DNA of 64,000 nucleotides from CAYWCV01 sp964629885 (GTDB lineage Bacteria > Bacteroidota > Rhodothermia > Balneolales > CAYWCV01), in contig CAZVRJ010000004.1 of NCBI GenBank assembly GCA_964629885.1, positions 1 to 64,000 on the forward strand, in the 5' to 3' direction. Below are positions 30,140 to 39,452 of this stretch, piece by piece. The position numbers and the translations under genes are program-made. Every line of letters begins with the position of its first letter. The stretch's first letter is position 1. A model generated the notes under the pieces. It searched no databases. It worked only from the letters and a program-made list of their open reading frames with translations, and had not been told where the DNA came from.

Positions 30140-32851
30140 ATGTCGATATGGCTACGATATATCGGAATCGCAAGTTTGATCATGTTGCTGGCAGTAAATG
30201 TTCAGGCGCAGGTGCAGGATACCCTGAGGGTAGGTGGTGCCGACACTCTACAAAGTAGATTGCGGACACCCATAACACAAGCACAAACAAAGCCGTCGGT
30301 CACTTTCAAAGCTCGCGACTCGCTGCGCATCCAACTCAGGGATGGACGCATTGCCCGTCTGTATGGCGCCGCAAGGGTTGAACACAGCGAGGGAACCCTC
30401 GAATCGGGTATCATCATACTGGACTTGGATAAATCTGAGATGGAAGCTGTTGCCTTAACACCCGGCGACACGCTTTCACAACCGGTTTTGAGACGTTCAA
30501 ACGAAGAAGTGCGCAGTGAATCCATTCGATTCAACTACAAGTCCGGAAAAGGTCGATTCGAAATGGCAAAAGTCAGTATCGATCAAGGCCGAATAACAGG
30601 TGGACAAGTTAAGAACGTGAACCCACACGTAATTTTTATTGAGGATGCCATTTATTCGACCTGCGATCTCGATCATCCCCATTTCTATGTGAGAGCCGAT
30701 CGTATGAAGGTGGTTAATCAAGAGGAGGTTTTCTTCACCAAAGCCAGATTGTACCTGCTTGACATTCCTTATCCCATCGTGTTTCCTTACGGTTATTTCC
30801 CGGGCAGCTTCAGTCAAAAACAATCGGGCTTGTTGCCTGTTGTGTACAGCTTTCAACAGCAACAGGAGCGAGGTTTGGGATTGCAGAACCTAGGATGGTT
30901 TCAGTACTTCAGCGATTATTTCACGGGTTCGTTTGCCATCGACGCATTTACATCTGGTACGTTCTATGGCCGATCGCAACTGCGTTATGCAAAAACGAAT
31001 AGCATAAATGGAACCGTCAACTTGGGTTACTCAGTCGATCAGGGGATGGAGTCGACCGATCCTGATTTTAGCAAGCGGAGGCAAAACCGCCTCAATATGC
31101 AACACAATCAGCGTTTTTCTCCGTATGCCTCGGTTACTGCCGATATCACACTTCAAACATCAGAGTTTCTGAGGCGGAATTCCTTAAATATTGACGACAG
31201 AGCCGAGGTGTCGACCAACTCGTTTGTCAGCTATCGATACAACCACCCAGAGCAGCGGTATACGTTCAATGCCGACATACGGCAAAGTCAAAATTTTCTG
31301 AATAACACAACCGACATTACGGGCCCGTCGGCATCATTCAGTCTTCGTACTATTACCCCCTTTCAACGCAGAAATGTGCCAACATCGCAGCGCAGATGGT
31401 ATGAAAGTTTGACGATCAATTACAACAGTCGTTTTCAGTCGTCATACCGTTTTCGTCCAACAGCTGGCGATTCTGCCACTGTGAACTGGTTCGAGGCCTT
31501 GTTTGATACCCAAAAATACCGAAGTGCGACTGGCGACGACCGTCATATTGACTTTGGCCTTAGGCAGGAGGCCGCGACAAGTGTACAGTTGGCTGGAGGC
31601 GAAGCAATCCAACTATCGGCAAATGCGAACATCCTCCAAGTTCTCGTGCCCTATACGGTTCAACGATTCGTCAATCCCGACTTGGGGTCGACGAGAAGCG
31701 AAAGTAACCGAGATCTCAGTTTGTTTCATGACGGAAGTGCCGGTTTGAATCTGAGTTCACGTTTTTATGGTATTTCGAACCAAAGACTTGGAAACATCAC
31801 GAGCTTCAGACACACGCTTAGCCCGAATTTAAGTTTCAGTTTTCGGCCCGATTTTGGATCCGACTTTTGGGGATACTATTCCAGACCGATCGATGATCAC
31901 ACAGGGCTGCCATACGTACAAATAGATCCAACAACAGGAGCGCCAATCGACAACAGATATAGCATATTCGAACGTAACGTTTTCGGTGCTAGTCCTGCGA
32001 GAGGCATGTCGCGGTTGCTCAACTTGTCGATTGCAAACATTTTCGAGGCAAAACAAGTGAAACGCGATAGTACGGGCGAGCAGAGCGAGAGGGTGTTGCG
32101 CCTTGTCGACAATTTGAGTTTGTCGACCTCCTACAACATGGCTGCCGACCAGTTTCGGCTGTCGCCATTGATGGCATCCTTTTCGAGCAGCCTCATACAG
32201 CGCCTGAATATCAATGCAAATGCTATGTTCGATTACTATGGCACGGATGAGCAGGGAAATCGGGTAAACGAGTTCCTTTGGGATCAAAGCAAGAAACCAT
32301 TTAGAATGACCTCGTTTAGCATTAATAGTGGCACCCAGTTTTCACGTGGAATGATGAATAGAATTCAGGCGGTGGGCCAACCGTACTATCCTCGATCGTA
32401 CGATCCGTTCGATCAAAGCTGGTTTTCACCATTCGACCCCCTGTTCAACCGCATCCCCGTTTCAACCTTGGACGTACCTTGGTCGGTGTCGCTCAACTTC
32501 AGCTATTCTTGGAATCGCTTGGGCAATGACGACATCGTCCGAAATGCAATCTTGCAGGCGAGCAACATCCAAATTCGCCTCACTCAGTACTGGAACCTGA
32601 GCACACGACTAGGTTATGATTTTGTTCAGCAGCAGCTCACTCCTGCTGAGTTTAATTTGTCGAGAAACTTGCACTGCTGGGATCTTAACTTCCAATGGAA
32701 TCCGTTTGGTAACTTCAAGTACTATTACTTTACCTTAAAAGTGAACAGTGGACAATTTCAAGGCATCTTCCAGAAGTTGCCGGGGCTGAACGCACTCGAT
32801 CAGGGCAGCGACCGAGTAAGAAATAGCCGAAGCAGTAATAACTACTTCTAA
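30140..32851 (+). CDS. lptD: LPS-assembly outer-membrane protein LptD
   Basis: Product of 903 residues with signal peptide MSIWLRYIGIASLIMLLAVNVQAQ. Residues about 55-230 form the OstA/jellyroll domain (ARLYGAARVEHSEG, IYSTCDLDHPHFYVRADRMKVV), and FPYGYFPGSFSQKQSGLLPV marks the entry to the large beta-barrel. Near the end, LHCWDLNFQWNPFGNFKYYYFTLKV is the usual C-terminal LptD signature, and the protein ends in Phe. It inserts LPS into the outer leaflet of the outer membrane with LptE. Its presence indicates an LPS-bearing cell. The two widely spaced Cys (STCD, HCWD) may form the disulfide of LptD. Confidence 0.92.
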   Translation: MSIWLRYIGIASLIMLLAVNVQAQVQDTLRVGGADTLQSRLRTPITQAQTKPSVTFKARDSLRIQLRDGRIARLYGAARVEHSEGTLESGIIILDLDKSEMEAVALTPGDTLSQPVLRRSNEEVRSESIRFNYKSGKGRFEMAKVSIDQGRITGGQVKNVNPHVIFIEDAIYSTCDLDHPHFYVRADRMKVVNQEEVFFTKARLYLLDIPYPIVFPYGYFPGSFSQKQSGLLPVVYSFQQQQERGLGLQNLGWFQYFSDYFTGSFAIDAFTSGTFYGRSQLRYAKTNSINGTVNLGYSVDQGMESTDPDFSKRRQNRLNMQHNQRFSPYASVTADITLQTSEFLRRNSLNIDDRAEVSTNSFVSYRYNHPEQRYTFNADIRQSQNFLNNTTDITGPSASFSLRTITPFQRRNVPTSQRRWYESLTINYNSRFQSSYRFRPTAGDSATVNWFEALFDTQKYRSATGDDRHIDFGLRQEAATSVQLAGGEAIQLSANANILQVLVPYTVQRFVNPDLGSTRSESNRDLSLFHDGSAGLNLSSRFYGISNQRLGNITSFRHTLSPNLSFSFRPDFGSDFWGYYSRPIDDHTGLPYVQIDPTTGAPIDNRYSIFERNVFGASPARGMSRLLNLSIANIFEAKQVKRDSTGEQSERVLRLVDNLSLSTSYNMAADQFRLSPLMASFSSSLIQRLNINANAMFDYYGTDEQGNRVNEFLWDQSKKPFRMTSFSINSGTQFSRGMMNRIQAVGQPYYPRSYDPFDQSWFSPFDPLFNRIPVSTLDVPWSVSLNFSYSWNRLGNDDIVRNAILQASNIQIRLTQYWNLSTRLGYDFVQQQLTPAEFNLSRNLHCWDLNFQWNPFGNFKYYYFTLKVNSGQFQGIFQKLPGLNALDQGSDRVRNSRSSNNYF

Positions 32852-32876
32852 TGCTTTGAGAGCATAAATTACAGGC

Positions 32877-34019
32877 TTGAAAAAAGACACATCCAATATC
32901 ACATTCACCTCCGAAGATGCTCATTTCATGCGCATAGCGCTCGATTTGGCTGCCAAGGGAAAGGGGTACGTATCACCGAATCCACTTGTCGGATGTGTAA
33001 TAGTAAGCCAACAGGGCACAGTAATTGGTTCAGGATGGCACGAGCACTTCGGTGGTCCCCATGCCGAGATCAACGCATTAGGTTCAGTAAAGAACCGGGA
33101 TGATTTAGTAAATGCGACCCTATATGTAACGCTAGAACCATGTTCGCATCAAGGCAAAACTCCTCCCTGTGCCGATGCTCTATCTTCATTGCCGATTAAA
33201 CGGATTGTCGTCGCTATGACAGACCCGAACCCTAAAGTGAATGGTGAGGGGATTCAACGATTGAAGGTAGCTGGAAAACAGGTTGATGTTGGACTACTTG
33301 AAGATGATGCACGACGTCTGAACGAGGCATTCATTTACAACATTCGTTTTGGCAAGCCCTGGGTGTTTCTAAAGATCGCCCAATCCATCGACGGGTACAT
33401 CACAGCTCCCGACGGTGAGCCAAGCATCTTCACAGACAAGGAATCGCAGAGATTGGTCCACTCGTGGCGATCGCAGTACGATGGGGTCATGGTTGGTGGC
33501 TCTACTGCCCTTCACGATAACCCTAGGCTGACTGTACGGCTTGTGGAAGGCCGCCAACCCAAGCGCATCGTTATCGATGGTCCAGGTGAGTTACCCGACG
33601 TCTTGCATCTATTTTCAGATCAATTCGAAAACAAGACCATCAGAGTAACCCACCAAAAGCCAAAGCCTGGACAGGGGTTGGATCCGATGTTGCAGCTACT
33701 CTCAACGGGAAGCTATCGGGGGCAGACCATGCATGTACGAATGAAAGACAACCATTGCGATCTGAAAGAAGTAATACGACGACTTCCGGAATTTGGAGTC
33801 CACTCGGTTCTCGTCGAAGGTGGCCAATCGCTAAGCTCTGCCTTACTGAGGGAGGATCTAGTCGATAAAATGGCCGTGTTTATTGCCCCATTCTTACTAG
33901 GTGGGGGCACGAGATCCGTAATTGGATTAGGAGTTGAACGTCTCGACGAACGTCTTGCATTGCGGAATGTTGATTGGCAACAAGTTGGCAAGGACATGTT
34001 AATGACTGGATATTTTTAG
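32877..34019 (+). CDS. ribD: Bifunctional riboflavin deaminase-reductase RibD
   Basis: Product of 380 residues from a TTG start at 32877. The start is supported because TSEDAHFMRIALDLAAKGKGYVSPNPLVGCVIV is the complete family N-terminus; the internal ATG would cut it. Deaminase zinc site: HAEINAL and PCSHQGKTPPCADAL. The reductase domain starts about residue 150 (KPWVFLKIAQSIDGYIT). It converts 2,5-diamino-6-ribosylamino-pyrimidinone phosphate to the ribitylamino product in riboflavin synthesis. ribE follows 8 bases later. Confidence 0.96.
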   Translation: MKKDTSNITFTSEDAHFMRIALDLAAKGKGYVSPNPLVGCVIVSQQGTVIGSGWHEHFGGPHAEINALGSVKNRDDLVNATLYVTLEPCSHQGKTPPCADALSSLPIKRIVVAMTDPNPKVNGEGIQRLKVAGKQVDVGLLEDDARRLNEAFIYNIRFGKPWVFLKIAQSIDGYITAPDGEPSIFTDKESQRLVHSWRSQYDGVMVGGSTALHDNPRLTVRLVEGRQPKRIVIDGPGELPDVLHLFSDQFENKTIRVTHQKPKPGQGLDPMLQLLSTGSYRGQTMHVRMKDNHCDLKEVIRRLPEFGVHSVLVEGGQSLSSALLREDLVDKMAVFIAPFLLGGGTRSVIGLGVERLDERLALRNVDWQQVGKDMLMTGYF

Positions 34020-34027
34020 GATAATCT

Positions 34028-34621
34028 ATGTTCACTGGAATTATTGAATCTACCGGCACACTTTTATCCATTGTTGATTTGGGTGGCGGTATTGAGTTTA
34101 CGATTGCTTCATCGCTTGCGTCGGAGCTGACTGTCGACGACAGCATATCAGTTAATGGCGCGTGCCTCACGGTGGTTCGAAAAACTGATCGTGATTTCAC
34201 GGTTCAGTTGGTCGAGGAGACATTAAGGAAGACCAGCTTGGGCAGGTTAATAGTAGGGTCGACTGTCAATCTCGAGCGTGCCATGGTATTAGGCGCCAGA
34301 CTTGATGGTCACATTGTGCAGGGTCATGTAGACACCATTGGCAAGGTCGTTCACTTCGAAGAGGAAGCCACGGGATGGCTGATTGAAATCGAGTACCCCG
34401 TCGAGTTCAGCGATTACATAATCGGACGCGGAAGTATTTCCGTCGATGGCATCAGCTTGACCGTAGCACGAGATGGAGAGCACACATTCACCATCGCTGT
34501 CATTCCGTACACCAGAGAGCATACAAACTTGAGAGATGTAGCCGTGGGAAGCATTGTCAATTTGGAGTTTGACATGATAGGCAAGTACGTGCTCAAGTAC
34601 ATGAAAAACAAAACCCCGTGA
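34028..34621 (+). CDS. ribE: Riboflavin synthase alpha chain RibE
   Basis: Product of 197 residues starting MFTGIIESTGTLLS, the invariant N-terminus. Two homologous lumazine-binding halves are visible, ISVNGACLTVV and ISVDGISLTVA, with GHIVQGHVDTIG as the second substrate-site motif. It dismutates two 6,7-dimethyl-8-ribityllumazine molecules to riboflavin. It is co-transcribed with ribD. The last bases, including the stop, are part of a hairpin that mainly serves the convergent foldase gene. Confidence 0.97.
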   Translation: MFTGIIESTGTLLSIVDLGGGIEFTIASSLASELTVDDSISVNGACLTVVRKTDRDFTVQLVEETLRKTSLGRLIVGSTVNLERAMVLGARLDGHIVQGHVDTIGKVVHFEEEATGWLIEIEYPVEFSDYIIGRGSISVDGISLTVARDGEHTFTIAVIPYTREHTNLRDVAVGSIVNLEFDMIGKYVLKYMKNKTP

Positions 34622-34638
34622 GCACTGCCCACGGGGTT
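34612..34638 (-). terminator. Hairpin terminator shared by ribE and the foldase gene
   Basis: AACCCCGTG (34612-34620) and CACGGGGTT (34630-34638) form a 9-bp stem with a 9-base loop. On the minus strand it is followed by TTTTGTTTTT, a good T-tract, so it terminates the leftward PpiD-like gene. On the plus strand only a weak T/A-rich run follows. It overlaps the ribE stop codon. Confidence 0.75.
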
Positions 34639-34663
34639 GTTATAATACTTCTGCGAACTAGGA

Positions 34664-36745
34664 TTATTGCAGCACGCGTGTGCGGAAATCCTCGATTTTG
34701 GCTTTGTTCTTAAGTTCTTCGATCCAGCTTTGCTGGAAGGTTGCCGATCTGGTCTGCTCGAGGCGTGTGCGAATTGCGGAGCGTTCCACATCTGACATCG
34801 CAGATGCATCAGCCATTGTGCGATCTGTGACTTCTACAAGATATACAGCGCTTTCGCCTGCAATCGGGGCACTTACGGTGTTAGGTGCAAGTGCAAATAT
34901 GGCTCCTACGATCAATGGCTCGCGGCCTGCTCCAGGAAGAGTGAACACGTTCAAGCGGACATCATTTGCAACCGATACATTGCGTCCGGTAGAACTTGCG
35001 ATTGCGTCGAGGTTAGCCTGACCAGCAATTTGTTCTTTCGCACGTGCCAGCATCATTTCTTTACGCTTTTCGTTACGGACAAGCGTCTCAATCTGTGGAC
35101 GGATGTCATCCATTGGACGAGTGCCGGCAGGAATAACCTCCGTTACTTCCATGACGATGAACTGGCTGTCCATGTCGATGGCGTCAGAAACGTCACCACG
35201 CTTTGAACGCATTAGGTAATTCATGACGACACGACTTTGGCCAAGTCCGGATATAAACGGGTTACCTTCGGTTGCAAACGCTTCTTGCACGGTGAAACCT
35301 CTGCGGGTAGCCTCTGACTCAAAACCGTCTTCGCGGGCGTAGAAGCTAAAGTCGTCTGCTGCGCGAGCTTGGCGATCGATGGTGCCAAATGGATCGGCTT
35401 CAACATTCAACGACATTTCAACAAACTTGACTTCTTGAGACTCACGAGCGGTCACCTTCTGGATATAGAAAGACCCTTCATGCTCGGTAGGACCAACAAT
35501 AGCATTGATTGCTGAGCTGGCCACGGCATTTGCGAGTGCAGTTGGGCGATCAGCGTTTTTAACGAAACCGATGTCACCACCTGCTGAATTTGACGAAAAA
35601 TCGGACGAATTCGCCATGGCTGTTTGGCTAAAGTCGGCACCACCGCGAAGTTGCGTTGCAATTTCGCGGGCACGTGTCGCTACTTCTTCTTTGTTGTCAT
35701 CACTAAATGGAATTTGAATCTGCGATATACGAGACATGCGCTCGCCAGCACGACTGTCGATACGCTTGAGGATCGTTACACGACCAGACGATTCGATTAC
35801 TTGGCTCACATCACCGTTTTGCAAGTCGAATACAACTGTGTACTCGTCCTGCACTTGGTTACGAGCACGGAAGGTGCTGTTGTATGGCGCCGTAGACAGG
35901 TTGTCGATTACGAAGAGGGAGTCGTTGGTCGATACACGAAACTGCTCGCGGAGGTTTTCGATCTCCGTGTAGATACGTGTGCTGTCTTCGCCTGTAGCTT
36001 GCTTGCTGAAGGTCACATATCTGAAGCGGTATGACTTCTCTTGCTTATACCGGTCAGCATTCTTGTTTATGTAGCCACGGAGGTCCGATTCGGTCACCGT
36101 TACCATACTGTCAGAAATCTCGCTATATGGGAAACGAAGGAAACGGGCATTAGCAGTCGAGTTCTGGTTCACATAATCGTTGTTGACCTCGACGTCGCTA
36201 ATCTTCACGGCATTGCTGATGTAGCGGTTCAGCTTCTCCATAGCAACCTGCTCGCGCAGTTGGTTCTCGATGTTAACCCAGATCTGTGCATTCTCTGGAG
36301 CTTCGATCGCCTGCTGGAGGGCCACACGGTCGATGCTTCCATCTTCGCGCGTAAACTGCTGGGCAATAAACGGAGCTGGGTTTGGCCCGGTAATCATCTC
36401 GACGATCTCTTCGTCGGTTACGCGAATACCGAGGCGGTCCAATTCACCTTTGAGAATCTTCTGCATCACGAGGTTGTCCCATGCAAGCTCCTCGTAATAA
36501 CTGCGAAGTTCGGCAGATGCACTTTCACCAGTTTGAAACTGGTAGTTTTGCATGTAATTGTTGACCGTTTGATTGTACTCCTCGAAAGAGATGGGCTCAC
36601 CGTTAACGGTGCCCAAAGATCTTGGTCCGGCCATCATGGAGTCGAACACTTGCGTGTCGGCCAACGACCAGAGAATCACGAAGGAGAAGATGAGCACCCA
36701 AAGTATATACTTTGTACTTGCCCTAAATTTATCCATTAAACCCAT
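34664..36745 (-). CDS. PpiD/SurA-type membrane-anchored peptidyl-prolyl isomerase
   Basis: Product of 693 residues. Basic N-terminus and one transmembrane helix (YILWVLIFSFVILWSLAD) anchor it to the inner membrane. A SurA-N-type chaperone domain follows (VNGEPISFEEYNQTVNNYMQ...EEIVEMI). The parvulin domain spans about 345-450 with RISQIQIPF and SSDFSSNSAGGDIGFV. A second partial chaperone region and a long helical C-terminus complete the PpiD-like architecture. It assists folding of exported and outer-membrane proteins in the periplasm. It is separate from the MCE operon by about 150 bases. Confidence 0.92.
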   Translation of the reverse strand: MGLMDKFRASTKYILWVLIFSFVILWSLADTQVFDSMMAGPRSLGTVNGEPISFEEYNQTVNNYMQNYQFQTGESASAELRSYYEELAWDNLVMQKILKGELDRLGIRVTDEEIVEMITGPNPAPFIAQQFTREDGSIDRVALQQAIEAPENAQIWVNIENQLREQVAMEKLNRYISNAVKISDVEVNNDYVNQNSTANARFLRFPYSEISDSMVTVTESDLRGYINKNADRYKQEKSYRFRYVTFSKQATGEDSTRIYTEIENLREQFRVSTNDSLFVIDNLSTAPYNSTFRARNQVQDEYTVVFDLQNGDVSQVIESSGRVTILKRIDSRAGERMSRISQIQIPFSDDNKEEVATRAREIATQLRGGADFSQTAMANSSDFSSNSAGGDIGFVKNADRPTALANAVASSAINAIVGPTEHEGSFYIQKVTARESQEVKFVEMSLNVEADPFGTIDRQARAADDFSFYAREDGFESEATRRGFTVQEAFATEGNPFISGLGQSRVVMNYLMRSKRGDVSDAIDMDSQFIVMEVTEVIPAGTRPMDDIRPQIETLVRNEKRKEMMLARAKEQIAGQANLDAIASSTGRNVSVANDVRLNVFTLPGAGREPLIVGAIFALAPNTVSAPIAGESAVYLVEVTDRTMADASAMSDVERSAIRTRLEQTRSATFQQSWIEELKNKAKIEDFRTRVLQ

Positions 36746-36896
36746 TGAAAGCCCCTAAATAGGATGGTCAATACATTCATAATCAGTTATTTCGCCCTAA
36801 TAGCCCAAAATGAGCACATAGCGCGTAGCTTGGTAATATAAGGGATAGATGGTTGAAATTCAATTCAACCTGCGTAACAGCTCAATGATGTACCGT

Positions 36897-37823
36897 TTAG
36901 AATATCGAAATCATCTTTCTAAGGTACTTGCGGGGATTTTCATCAAGGTTTTTGATCAGCGTTGCCAAGTTAGCAGAGAGACTGTCAAGATTATTATACA
37001 ACGAAGGATCGGAAGCCATTTTGCCTAAGGTGCCCTCGCCTCTGTTGATTTTATCCAGCATCGCCGTTAATTCGGCCGATGTCTTCGACAACTCGCGGGT
37101 CAACTCATCCATAGACTTTGTCGTTGTGTCCAAGTTCGAAACGATGCGCGAAACGCCGTCGCGGTTCTCGGTGGTAATACTGTCGATGGTCGCAGTGACC
37201 TGCTCCATATTCGACATCACTGCTGCGAGTGCGCCTTGGTTTTGCACGAGCATCGAGTTTAGCAGGCGGGTCGATTTTTCAAGGTTCGAGGCAATGTTCT
37301 GTAAATCCTTCTGCATCTGGGCGTTGATCATTGAGTCAACCTTGCCCAAAATCTGGTTCATGGTCTCGACTGTCACAACAGCCTTACCACCAATTTCTTT
37401 GCCCAAATCTGCCAATTCACCGAAGGTATCGCCCTCAATATTGCCTTGAATGCGAGCATTATTGGGAAGGGGAGTATTCGATTCACCTTTGAGAATCTCG
37501 ATGACCATAGTTCCCAGCAAATCGGCCGAGCGGATATACGCTGTCGATCCCTCGGTGATTTCAACACTCTTGTCAATGTTCATTTCTATGAGGACTGAAT
37601 CGGACGGCAAGAGACTCACGGTACGGATCGTTCCGATCTGAACCCCTTTAAAGCTCACAGCTCGCCCGGGGGCTAGGCCTTTCGACTCCACAAATACGGC
37701 TGAAATTACTTTTCCAGGGCCAAATATTGGGATATCCTTCATGAAACGGTATCCGACAAAGGCGATGAGGATGGCGCCCAAGACGGTGACGGCTACTTTT
37801 ATGCTATTTGACCACAATTTCAC
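36897..37823 (-). CDS. MCE-domain lipid-transport protein (MlaD-like)
   Basis: Product of 308 residues. A transmembrane anchor (VAVTVLGAILIAFVGYRFM) is followed by the MCE domain (about 35-115, VISAVFVESKGLAPGRAVSFKGVQIGTIRTVSLL). A long helical C-terminal region rich in Ser/Thr/Asn and heptad-like repeats (about 150-290) may form a needle or tunnel as in PqiB/LetB or EbsG-like proteins. It carries phospholipids between membranes with the ATPase and permease just upstream in the operon. E. coli MlaD is shorter (about 183 residues), so this one has an extended periplasmic part. Confidence 0.92.
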   Translation of the reverse strand: MKLWSNSIKVAVTVLGAILIAFVGYRFMKDIPIFGPGKVISAVFVESKGLAPGRAVSFKGVQIGTIRTVSLLPSDSVLIEMNIDKSVEITEGSTAYIRSADLLGTMVIEILKGESNTPLPNNARIQGNIEGDTFGELADLGKEIGGKAVVTVETMNQILGKVDSMINAQMQKDLQNIASNLEKSTRLLNSMLVQNQGALAAVMSNMEQVTATIDSITTENRDGVSRIVSNLDTTTKSMDELTRELSKTSAELTAMLDKINRGEGTLGKMASDPSLYNNLDSLSANLATLIKNLDENPRKYLRKMISIF

Positions 37824-37838
37824 TGTATGAACTCCTTT

Positions 37839-38576
37839 TTAAGTTATCTGATATTCGCTAGCTCTGATAAACGTGAGCAACCTATCGTGATTGCTCGATT
37901 TCATTTCATCCAACTTTCCGTACCAACTCAGCTTCTGTTCATCGAGGAACGCAACTTTATCGGCAATACGGAGCACACTGTGCATATCGTGAGTGATCAC
38001 GATCGACGTAATGTTGAGACTCGTGGCCATTTGTATGATCAAGTCGTTGATTTCGTCGGAGGTCTCTGGATCCAAACCGCTAGTTGGTTCGTCGTAAAGG
38101 AGGTAATCGGGCTTCATAACGATGGCACGAGCCAAACCAACTCTTTTTCGCATACCACCCGACAGATCGGCAGTGCTCTTGTTTCCGATGTTTTCCAGGT
38201 TTACCATAGCTAAGCATTCAAGCGATTTTGCCTGGATTTCATCCTCGGTCAGGTCAGTGAAATACCTTAATGGGAAGGCCACATTTTCGAAGGACGAGAT
38301 TGAATCGAACAATGCACCACCTTGGTATAAAACCCCAAAGCGTTGGCGCATCTTCCTGAGCGCAACGTAGTTAAGCTTGTTGATGTCGTCGCCATCTATG
38401 ATCACCTCACCCTCGTCGGGTTTGAGTAGGGCAACCAAATGCTTTAAAAGCACCGATTTACCACAACCCGATTTCCCGATGACCGCAAGCGTCTCGCCAT
38501 CGTCAATGCGCAGATTGACCCCCTCCCAAACGAGGTGATCTCCAAAACTTTTACTTAGGTTGCGAATTTCAATCAT
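37839..38576 (-). CDS. MCE-system ABC ATPase (MlaF-like)
   Basis: Product of 245 residues. Walker A GKSGCGKSVLLKHLVALL, signature LSGGMRKRVGLARAI (the MRKR form is typical of MlaF), Walker B YLLYDEPTSGLDP and H-loop VITHDM. It powers lipid transfer through the permease at the inner membrane. It lies between the permease gene (3 bases upstream) and the MCE gene (15 bases downstream) in one leftward operon. Confidence 0.95.
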   Translation of the reverse strand: MIEIRNLSKSFGDHLVWEGVNLRIDDGETLAVIGKSGCGKSVLLKHLVALLKPDEGEVIIDGDDINKLNYVALRKMRQRFGVLYQGGALFDSISSFENVAFPLRYFTDLTEDEIQAKSLECLAMVNLENIGNKSTADLSGGMRKRVGLARAIVMKPDYLLYDEPTSGLDPETSDEINDLIIQMATSLNITSIVITHDMHSVLRIADKVAFLDEQKLSWYGKLDEMKSSNHDRLLTFIRASEYQIT

Positions 38577-38579
38577 GGG

Positions 38580-39314
38580 TCAGAGCAATATGGCTGCTAA
38601 TAGGAAGTCGGATAACAGAATGTACACGCAGCTGAGAACAGCAGCCTGGGTTGTTGCCCGTCCCACACCCTCGGCACCCCCGCTTGCATAGTATCCTTTA
38701 AAGCAGGATACAGATGTAATCACGAAACCGAAAACAAACGATTTGATGAGACCGAATATGACGTCGCGAGCAAAAAAGTATTCACGCCCGCCCTCTAAAA
38801 AAGTTTCGGCGGGTAAGCCACTCATGACCCCTGCCACAATTCCGCCAGCAATTCCAGCCGATGAGCAAATAACATAGATTATTGGAAACATAAGAAGACC
38901 GGCCAAAACACGAGGAACAACCAAATAAGAAACACTGTTGAATCCCATGGTCTCTAGTGCATCGATCTGTTCCGACACCCTCATAGTTCCCAACTCAGTT
39001 GCAATGCGTGCGCCGATTCGCCCTGCGAGCACCAAACTGCTGATGGCAACCGCCAACTCGATGATGAGCGACTGTGTAACAATGGCGCCAATCACATTGG
39101 CAGGCAACAGCGACGATACCAGCTGATATGACGTCTGAATGGTAAGAACGGCCCCCGTGAACACTCCCGTCAAGATAACGATGGGTATCGAGTCGAAACC
39201 TGTCTTTACAAATTCACTAACGAGGTTACCCTTGTAGGTACTAAATTCGGTTGATGAACGTATTGCTTTATACAATAGCAAGCAATAGTCACCGAGATAT
39301 CGAAGTAGTTCCAT
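38580..39314 (-). CDS. MCE-system permease (MlaE-like)
   Basis: Product of 244 residues. Five or six hydrophobic helices and the family motifs FDSIPIVILTGVFTGAVLTIQ, EIAVAISSLVLAGRIGARIATELGTMRVSEQIDALETMG and the C-terminal SCFKGYYASGGAEGVGRATTQAAV identify an MlaE permease. It is first in the operon with MlaF-like and MlaD-like genes. No MlaB, MlaC or MlaA gene is nearby, so transport direction and outer-membrane partner are open. Confidence 0.95.
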   Translation of the reverse strand: MELLRYLGDYCLLLYKAIRSSTEFSTYKGNLVSEFVKTGFDSIPIVILTGVFTGAVLTIQTSYQLVSSLLPANVIGAIVTQSLIIELAVAISSLVLAGRIGARIATELGTMRVSEQIDALETMGFNSVSYLVVPRVLAGLLMFPIIYVICSSAGIAGGIVAGVMSGLPAETFLEGGREYFFARDVIFGLIKSFVFGFVITSVSCFKGYYASGGAEGVGRATTQAAVLSCVYILLSDFLLAAILL

Positions 39315-39452
39315 TCAGCGACTTAATCCGGATGTTGAGTATACTGTTTCAAAATCGTGGCTCTATGCCGTACATTTAAACCATTGATATGGTTGTTAGT
39401 GTATGTCAAAATACGAAGATCCACCATAACCTTATGGACTAACCTCATTCCT

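Noticed and set aside
32852..32876. ATGCT/AGCAT mini-hairpin between lptD and ribD
   Set aside because: Five-base stem without T-run; too weak for a terminator.
36041..36739. Long plus-strand frame (232 codons) opposite the PpiD-like gene
   Set aside because: It is antisense to a well-supported 693-residue protein and shows no domain motif.
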